From positions 23,590,911 through 23,654,910 of the forward strand of contig NC_090132.1 in the NCBI RefSeq assembly GCF_040581485.1: a DNA stretch of 64,000 nt. The letters are read 5' to 3'. The position numbers were made by a program, and so were the translations under genes. Position 1 is the stretch's first letter; each line of letters begins with the position of its first letter. The DNA comes from Linepithema humile (Eukaryota; Arthropoda; Insecta; Hymenoptera; Formicidae). Below, piece after piece: positions 56,501-64,000 of the stretch. Below the pieces are notes generated by a model. That model made no database searches, was not told where the DNA came from, and saw only the letters and a list, made by a program, of their open reading frames with translations.

Positions 56501-59500
56501 ATGATGAGCACAGATTGCTTGTGAACCATACACACACCCTCACAACGAGTGGCAAAGTACAATTAAATTGCAAGAGAAACTTTTTCTCTGGGAAAGCAGA
56601 CATATAAAAGTACCAAAAATATGAAAAGGAGAGAAGGGAGGAAAGGAGAAATTCGAAAATGCGTGGCAGAAGCATACTTACTCCTTGTCTTTCACCAGTA
56701 GGCATTTAATGAAATCTTTCGCGTCCTCGGAAATCTCGGCGAAGGCCTCGTGATCGAAGTCGTACTTCGCAATAGTGACGTTAGCCATAGTCTCGATATC
56801 AGTATCGCCCATGAACGGTGATAAACCGGACAATCTACAACGATAGTTGCATGCACCATTCCGATTCATTACGTATCTTTTATGAAGCTACAAAATTGCA
56901 CTTACAAGACGTAACAAATCACGCCAATACTCCACACATCGGTGCCGAATCCAATCTGATCGAAGTTTACGACTTCCGGGGCAACGAACTCGGGCGTACC
57001 GAATAACACTTGCAGTTTCTTGTTCGGATCGTATTCTCGCGCTAAGCCAAAATCTATGATTTTGATTCTATTACCTTCCTTCGTCAGGCACAGGATATTC
57101 TCAGGCTGCAGAAAACAGAGAGATGTGAATTTTAAATAACAGTACAATATTATTAAATGTAAATTTATAATAAATGTGGTTAAGTAAATGTGAACGTAAC
57201 TGCTAAATACAGATCTTTATACACTTTATATACATTGTTTAGCATCCGTGCAGAACATTATTGAATCATGACTCACTTTTAAATCAAGATGCAAGATCTT
57301 CTGACCATGCATGAATTCTATTCCCTCGCATATTTGCCGCATAAATACGGCACAGCTGCGTTCCGTCAGTACAAAATCATCGTCTATCACTCTCTCAAAG
57401 AGCTCGCCGCCGTCGATCCTTAAATGATGGAAATTTAAAGTAACCCCGCAGCGCGCGTCTCTCTAATCTTACGCCTCTGCGCGCGCGAGAAACGTACAAT
57501 TCTAGAATAACGTATATCTGTTTTCCCGCGTCGATAGCGTCATACAGTTGAATTAATCGTGGATGCTGTAAGCGTCGCATGATCTCGACTTCTCTCTGCA
57601 CAGCTCGTCGATCCTCCTTTTGCATGATGTTCACCACTTTCGCGGCGAGCATCAAGCCGTTCACCTTCTCCTTACATCGGTAAACAATGCCAAATTTTCC
57701 TCTAGAACAAATACAAGGATTAAAATAAATGGAAAACACACAAACACAACATGTATTTTTTACGATATAAAATCATGTTTGCTATCGTTAAATAATCATC
57801 GCGTTTTAATAAATGTGTTTATATAAAGACAACACCTTTCATACATTTTTGTATACATGTTATGTATTTTTGCACATATCCCTTAAATTCATAAACTTTT
57901 TTGAATTTTAATTTATACAATAAAAAATAAAAGTAGAATTATTTATATGCAAATAACAATTTGTAAATTAAATTGAGTTTTTATTCATTAGAATAAGTTT
58001 AACACGCAAACTACAATCTTTGGAACGCAGATATCTTGAGTAAACTTAACAAACTATGCGTAAAAATGATAAACACCGGAAGCTCTGCCAAAGCTATACA
58101 CACCGCGTATCTCTGACTAACTGTGCTGCGAAATACTACATATTTGTCATGAGGCCAAATCAATAAATCATTGAATTACTAACGGATATTGAAGGCAATT
58201 ATTCTTATATTAATTTATTTATATTTATTACATTACTGCTGTATTATATTTATATTAAACTCTATTTTTATATCCGAGTATGTTCAAATGTCTGTTATTC
58301 GTCAAGAAAATGTAATGTTCTTCACTACCGTTATTATTTTATTGTCATTGTTATTATGTCTTTTATTTCAGATTTTCCTTGGCAACTGCTTCCATCGTTA
58401 AGTGCGTTAAGAATGCTAAAAATAACAAGAAGCACGAGACAACCTTGAAATTTTAACATTTATTTCCGATTTAAATTACATATTGTAGAGAAATTATTTT
58501 TTTCTATTTATTATTTTTAATTAATTTTTTTTATAGATTGATTTATGATCGAGACTATAATATGGATAAGCGTCATTGTCAAACCGCATTCCAAACATCG
58601 GCGAATCAACCGAGTTCACCGAGTGTCAATAGCATCGGCGCGCTCAAGCACATCCATCGGAGCGCCGTTGATTTGACGTGCCTACTCCAGTCGAAAAAAG
58701 CAGATTATTTATAGATATATCGTAAATCCTTGATTGCTCGCGAGAGAATAAGACAGTGCGTGTATTGGCGGCACGCACATCTTGACCTTATCAATTCGCG
58801 CTACATCTCGCGAATTTTGTGCATCTATGTCGTTGACACGGATGCCGCTGACAGCATGACAACAACGACACGTGCAACATGTTATTCCGCTGCTACCGTG
58901 TGAATTGCAGAAATCAGTGAGTAATTTCAACATCCGATTATCATGAAATCTTTATAACTTGGAACTGAAATATTAAGTAAAAAGGACATATTGAATATTT
59001 AATTTTAATCGCTATTCATTCAACTCATCGATCATTAATGAATATTATAAATTAAACATAAATGTTAAATTCATTGAATAATTGTCGTTTCCGCGTGCCG
59101 ACTTCCGCGAAATTCTTCGAGGATGAATCGGCTAGTTGTATCGAGACTTTGCGTTTTTTATATCAAGATTAATTCAAGCCGATAATACGATCGACACGCA
59201 GTTGGCACGATATTCCGGCGCCTGTACGCATCCGCTGATCGACAGATTTAATCACTCACCGTCCGAGCTCCGCCTGAATGTCATAATCGTCCTTGAACTC
59301 GACTCCACGACGAACTGCCACATCTCTATAGGGAAAGCTGGGCTCGATCTCTGAAAATAAATGTGCGATTGTTATAATAAGAAAGATAAAATAGGTAGCT
59401 GTTGCGCGAGCTTTAATGTCAAGTCCATTTTCTTTCTCAATGCTTCTTCAACTTTGAATATTAGCTTTTGAAGACTTCGCAAGTCGTATAAATTAATGTT

Positions 59501-62500
59501 TTCGTCTATTTTATGTTAGTACATTTTTTAAATGTATTTTTAATTATTGCGCGCCTCTATCTTCTCTTTGCTTTGATCCTATTTGATCCTATTCTAAGCG
59601 GGACATAGAAGCTAAGGCCGTTATAATTTCAGAGCACCCAAGTTTTATCGTGGCATGCACGCGAAAATAGTTTCTATGTTTATTAGAGGCAACGATGATG
59701 CAGTATTGCATTTTTTCGCATCACTAAATTCGAATTCACCGAATTTTAATTCGTCAAAGGAATGTATCGATTTTAATCCACGCGGACACTACGATGAATA
59801 TAACACTGCGACAATGACGAGATTATCAATACCATGTGCAAGGACGAAGAAACGTATATAGAATAACATGTATACAATCACTTGCTAAACAGTCCCCGAA
59901 AATCGCGCGGTTTTAAGCGCGCTGACAAGCGCGTCGCGTTTCGCATTCTTCGCAAACGCGTCTCCCGCGTTTTTCTCAAATACTCTCCCGTGTGTTTCCC
60001 TAACGAGATTATCCGTTCGCCTTCCTCTCTTACCTCCCACTGGGTCCGACTCGTCCACGCGGATCATATTCCTCGTGTGACCTTATGAAGTCTGTTCTCT
60101 TGCCTTTCCGGAAAGCAAAACGATAACGCGGATGTCCGATCTCCCTCGTGATCGTGCGAGGGGGATAAAAATTACAAAAAAAAAAATAAATAAATAAAAA
60201 AAACGTGCGCGAATCACGCACTCGCGCGCGATATCTCGATCGATCCGCCGCGAGCCGCGGGCAATTATGGACTATCTCGGCGTTTCGCGTCGCGGTGAGG
60301 TCGAGACGGGTGCCTCTTCTTCCTCGGCTCGGACGGATTTAGATTTTCGGCGGACGCCGCGGATTCTGCTGCTTGATCACGTGGCCCTGTAGCCCCCAAC
60401 AATCTCGAAGTGGGGGCAAAATAGCTAAGGTCTTCTCCCTCGTTCTCTGTTTCTCTCTCTCATGCTTGTGCGCGCCCTTCTCTCCAGCTGCAACGAGCTC
60501 TCCCTTTGCGGATTCACAACGATCCACAATCTAAACAGCTGTCAAACACAGAAATTATTACTTTAATACTAAAGCTATCGTTTACCAAGACTCTCATATC
60601 GTATTGTAAGAAGAAGAACGCTTCGACTCGAATAAACCGATTTTTTTTTTAGAACGACGTCACAAAATTCAACCTGGTTTGTCTATAGATCGACAAATTT
60701 TTGTTAATTCTTTTACAATTTTATGATACTATTTGGATTTCCATACTTTCTGTTCATCATAGAGTGCCACGTGCTAACGATTCGTGAAACTTCGATCAAT
60801 AAAAATATCGAGACCCTTGTCAAATGGCCAATTTAGTTTTATTTAACGACTTGACAAATAAATTGCTGTAAACGATTTTAGGTTTCATTCATCGCGTACC
60901 ACGCCATTCTGCAAATTCCTCATTTGTTAGATATATAGAGCACCTGATCTTTTAATAGTTCAGCTTCGGGAACATGTTCTATGAGTTAAAATAAGAAAAA
61001 CAAGTCTCACAATACAAGTGTGCGGTTACGAAAATGCTCTAATAAAGTTTTGTGACATGAACAAAGACTCGATACAATTTTCCAAATTTTTCTTTTTAAT
61101 AATGCTTTATTAAAAAAACAAGAAGCACGTACGATAAAAAAGAATTCCACCGAGCAATTTGATTTTGAATTTAGAGGAAAAATGAAGTGTGTCGAATGTC
61201 GATGGGGCATAGGGTGCATGCTTGGCCTAATTGCAATCATGGTCTTTGGCGACCTGAATTCCAGTAAGCGCACGTAGCATTCCGATTAACTTTAATGCAA
61301 ATATATGTCGATTTATCGTAGAATATAGCAAAAAGAGCGAGAATAATATTTGTCTACATTATTGTACTGCAAAACTATTCTTGGAAAAGATTTTATAAAT
61401 GAGCAGTGTAAACGTAATTTTTAAATATGTATTACAGACTCAAATCAAGTCGAAACTTAAATCTCACTTAGAGATTCACACTTCATTAGCCGGAGAAAAA
61501 TTACTAAGCTGAGATACAAACTATTAGCCAAAATCACGGGGGTGACACTGCCGGCCACAGTGATGCAATGTTTCCTACCAGGCTCCCGGCTTCTCGCTTA
61601 TGTAGGGCTATGAAGCCGAAAACCCGGTAGAAAACATCGAATCACTGTAGGAATGGGCGATGTTTCTCAATTAATCGAAATAACCGATAGTTTTTTTCAA
61701 TTAATCGATATTTTCAACCAATAAATTTTTCTTTTGATTAATCGATATTTGATTCTTTTCACTTAACATCGACAAACTGATTTTTTTAAATAAATCAGTA
61801 TTAAATATAATCCTATATATCTCGGAATCTATCTCGTTCAGATTTGATGCAAACATTTAATATTAATGTAACAATGTAATTTTTGTAACATTTAAATGTA
61901 ACAATTGTTACATTTAAATCTTTATATTTTAACAACAGTTTTCAATATTAAAATATTAAAAAATTGTTATTTAAATATAACTTTGTAATTATTTCAGATT
62001 TCTACGTTAGAAAATTGCAGTCTTCATCAGGTGCAGAAAGTTAACCAAGAATGGTTGCGGCATACAGATCATTTATTTAGTGAAAAAAGTGATAAATAAG
62101 TAGTATTACAAATATATATTTTTATAAATGTTAAATATATTTTTATAAATGTTAAATATATTTTTATAAATGTTAAATATATTTTTATAAATGTTAAATA
62201 TATTTTTATAAATGTTACAAATGTACATATGTATATTTAGATTTTATATTTTAACATATATATCTTAATATAGTGTTTGTATAAAAAGTATTATGTGAAA
62301 GTATTATATAATACTTTCACATAATACTTTTTATACAAACATATGTTTAAAAGTGTTATGTAAAAAAATATTAATAATAAAATATTAATAACAAATTTAA
62401 AAATATTCTATTCTAAAATAATTACTCAAGTAGCAAATGATCATCTAATGTTTTTTTATCGTCATAATTGGTTATTATATTATATAACTAATTATAATGA

Positions 62501-63927
62501 TAAAAAGCATCAAATGACGATCATTTGCTACTTGAGTATAAAATCGTCATATTACTAAAACGTTTGTCTTAAAGACATCTTAAAATAAGTTTTACAAACG
62601 TCTTATAAGACAAATCAAGAGACATCTCAAATGTTTTTAAATTGTCGAAACTTGTTGCATAAGACGTCTTATAGACGTTTTAAATACATCTCTTTGACAG
62701 TTTCGTAAGATGTCTGAGTGATTTTAAGATGTCTTTCAGACGAATATAAGACGACATAACGTTGTGTGGGGTATTTATTTGCGTCTCTCTCTGTATATCT
62801 TTTTCTGTGTGTTCTCTACGTTTGTTCTGACACTTTTCTCCACACTGTTCCTCCTGAAATACAGTAAAAACATAAAATTTTCAAAAATCTAAAAGTATTA
62901 TAGCAGATAAATTTCAATCAACTAGTAGTTAATAGCTGAGAATATTATATTTAATTTCAGATAAAAAAAATTCATATATGCATACGCGCAGTTGTTCACA
63001 TCTTAAAAGTTTATTTACTCTAAACACTCATATTTCTAAGCAATGTCTATACTTATCATTAACTATATAATATTCTTTTCTCGATTATTAAAAACAATAG
63101 ATAAAATTTGATTCTGATATCAATGAAAAATTAATGTTACATTGGTTTACCCGTCATTTTTACGGTGATCGTCCTACTATCTTAACGCTTTGAATCTATA
63201 CGATATCTAAAACAAAAATAAAAAAACATTAAAGAATATACATTTAGCATTGTATTATTGTCAATTTATACAACTTTGATTGATAGAAAATAGGAAATAC
63301 CCAGGACTATAATCACGATTTCTGATAGTATTCAAGGATGAAAAACGTTTCCTGGAAGTTCGTAATTTGCTCGAGGAACCTGAAGGATTAGTATTAAAAT
63401 ATATATTTTCTATAACATTGCTATAGAATATTTAAAACAATATATTTAAAACAATATACAACAATATACAAGAATATCAAAGTTCGAAAACTAGGATATT
63501 AATTCATTTCTTTATATCATGTAACAATATATAGTTTACTTACAAGAATTAGATTAATCATAGATAAAATTTGTAAGTAAAATTTTTTTCATATTTTACA
63601 TCCTTATACATTCATAGAAAATATATCCATATTCATACAAAATGTATTTATAACTTGAATAATATTTATATTTATATAAGTATAAGGGTAGTTTTTGTAT
63701 ATTTTTTCTTATTTAAAGGGTTTGAGAAACTTTAAGAAAAATTAAAAAAATCGTAAATTTTTCAATTACAATCAAACCTAACATTAATAAATAACAATTG
63801 TTTGCATAATGCATACCTGGTTGGTCCCCATCTACGACTGCAAGCGAATGTTGCTCCTTCACTTCATTGATTTTGACCATCGCTGTTTTAATTTCTTTTC
63901 TGTCGAATATCGGTTTACATCCTTCCC
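53373..63927 (-). CDS. Myosin-light-chain-kinase-family Ser/Thr kinase (5' end outside window)
   Basis: Family phosphorylates myosin regulatory light chain; closest remembered fly relatives are Strn-Mlck and sqa. Kinase exons: 59350-59260 (DDYDIQAELGR), 57701-57498 (glycine loop GKFGIVY, LAAKVV with catalytic Lys), 57418-57277 (IDGGELFERV, HLDLK), 57105-56906 (PENIL, DFGLA, GTPEFVAPEVV, WSIGVICYVL) and 56834-56682 (SGLSPFMGDTDIE), all in phase. The catalytic loop reads HLDLKPEN, as in the MLCK family. The last exon is either 55965-54651 or 53550-53373. Upstream, 63927-63817 (KPIFDRKEIKTAMVKINEVKE) has matching phase and probably belongs to the gene. No Ig or FN3 domain is visible in the window; they may lie further upstream or be absent. 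Confidence 0.88.
54651..55965 (-). CDS. Kinase alternative last exon with long disordered tail
   Basis: Acceptor GAATCTTTCAG. It starts KRVTAAQCREHRWLTRK, the same end-of-kinase helix as the other last exon, then about 420 residues rich in Ser, Arg, Glu and Thr with no recognised domain, ending SSSIYR and TGA. It has no Trp-containing basic helix like that of the short exon. Its GC content is much higher than the flanks, consistent with true coding. The long open frames on the opposite strand are shadows of it. Confidence 0.85.
58562..58714 (+). CDS. 50-codon small open frame inside a kinase intron
   Basis: ATG at 58562 to TAG at 58712 on the strand opposite the kinase gene, in GC-richer DNA than the surrounding intron (MDKRHCQTAFQTSANQPSSP...). 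No family or neighbouring exon was recognised. It could be a chance frame. Confidence 0.18.
   Translation: MDKRHCQTAFQTSANQPSSPSVNSIGALKHIHRSAVDLTCLLQSKKADYL
61557..61648. mobile_element. ~92-bp imperfect palindrome
   Basis: ACAGTGATGCAATGTTTCCT at the left pairs with the right end AGAAAACATCGAATCACTGT, continuing through CTACCAGGC and the GGCTTC / GAAGCC pair around a short loop. GC-richer than the flanks; likely a miniature foldback element. Confidence 0.55.
62110..62217. repeat. 21-bp tandem repeat, about five copies
   Basis: The unit TTAAATATATTTTTATAAATG repeats head to tail with almost no divergence. Confidence 0.9.
62275..62340. repeat. 66-bp perfect palindrome without spacer
   Basis: Two 33-bp arms, GTTTGTATAAAAAGTATTAT... 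and its exact reverse complement, meet at the centre with no loop. Confidence 0.92.
62423..62538. mobile_element. ~116-bp inverted-repeat (MITE-like) element
   Basis: Outer arms TACTCAAGTAGCAAATGATC and GATCATTTGCTACTTGAGTA are exact complements. Pairing continues imperfectly to the centre, with a few substitutions. Confidence 0.7.
62555..62762. mobile_element. ~205-bp inverted element built from AGAC(A/G)TCT motifs
   Basis: The left end (AAAACGTTTGTCTTAAAGAC) and the reverse complement of the right end match. Inside, variants of TAAGACGTCTTA and AGACATCTTAAA recur many times in both orientations. Confidence 0.55.
63151..63200 (-). promoter_or_regulatory. Candidate alternative first exon of the kinase
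   Basis: AAAAATGACGG is followed by GTAAAC on the minus strand. ATG ACG G would join in phase to the 59350 exon, giving MTEIEPSFPYRDV. A TTTTGTTTTAG acceptor lies just upstream, so it could also be an internal leader exon. Stops fill all frames upstream of the ATG. Based only on splice-site and Kozak match. Confidence 0.25.
63817..63927 (-). CDS. Probable upstream exon of the MLCK-family gene
   Basis: On the minus strand AAATCATATAG precedes 111 nt (GEGCKPIFDRKEIKTAMVKI...) ending before GTATGC. The leftover single base fits the phase of the kinase exon starting at 59350, giving DGDQP-EIEPSFPYRDV. The 4.5-kb gap and the lack of a known domain keep this at moderate confidence. Confidence 0.45.
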
Positions 63928-64000
63928 CTATATGATTTATTATATCTTTTAACAATACAATTTTTATATGCAAACAAAAAATAATTTTGCTAATAATGAT

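Larger units (their letters stand above)
59351..63816 (-). other. Large kinase intron with CpG-rich island and repeats
   Basis: A CpG-rich island at about 59880-60530 could be an internal promoter for a kinase-only isoform. From 61500 to 62770 the intron is packed with palindromic and tandem repeats, listed separately. No exon in between was supportable, although 63310-63395 has an open stretch between weak splice signals. Confidence 0.4.

Noticed and set aside
63310..63395. Possible extra kinase exon (26-codon open stretch, minus strand)
   Set aside because: Its outgoing phase does not match the next kinase exon and both splice sites are weak.
1..64000. tRNA, rRNA or CRISPR content
   Set aside because: No T-loop plus anticodon-arm pattern, rRNA core motif or regularly spaced direct repeat was found by eye. 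A covariance-model scan would be needed to exclude small RNAs fully.

Overview
The window is nuclear DNA of an insect, most likely a hymenopteran and possibly an ant (the order is inference). Genes have short GT-AG introns in AT-rich DNA. The troponin T ends in the long Glu run typical of insects, and the eye-type diacylglycerol kinase aligns with the fly rdgA product along most of its length. There is no sign of bacterial or viral origin, and no CRISPR array, rRNA or tRNA was recognised.

Layout. (1) 1-7762, plus strand: the 3' third of the cytoplasmic dynein-2 heavy chain gene (DYNC2H1, fly btv), 18 exons from the AAA4 P-loop to the stop. (2) 7763-12027: convergent 3' flanks, with one folded inverted repeat. 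(3) 12028-19180, minus: a complete rdgA-type diacylglycerol kinase in 11 coding exons, 1296 codons. (4) 19437-28256: gene-poor 5' flank and intergenic DNA with a long terminal-inverted-repeat element and microsatellites. (5) 28257-38425, minus: a complete troponin T gene with 5' mini-exons, a mutually exclusive 79-nt exon pair and an acidic last exon. Its upstream flank (38430-41970) holds a perfect MEF2 site and a perfect CArG box. (6) 41973-43047, minus: the U11/U12 snRNP 35 kDa protein, whose first coding exon supplies only the ATG. (7) 46133-52512, plus: a five-exon UDP-glycosyltransferase of 523 residues. Its promoter and first exon are tandemly duplicated at 48315-48721, where the copy is broken by a 1-nt deletion. 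(8) 53373-59350 and probably to 63927, minus: a myosin-light-chain-kinase-family kinase with two alternative last exons, running out of the window.

The genes are not a functional cluster. Troponin T and the MLCK-type kinase both belong to contractile regulation. rdgA is known from photoreceptor phosphoinositide signalling, DYNC2H1 from retrograde intraflagellar transport, the 35K protein from the minor spliceosome, and the UGT from detoxification.

The most interesting observations are: alternative kinase C-termini, one with a calmodulin-binding-like basic helix and one with a long disordered tail; the troponin T splicing architecture, including a possible 3-nt exon, a tandem acceptor and an open 3' extension of one exclusive exon; and the UGT first-exon duplication followed by decay. 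I found nothing that clearly qualifies as an undescribed system. Exon boundaries were assigned by hand from splice consensus, reading phase and family similarity. In the complete genes the exon lengths sum to multiples of three.
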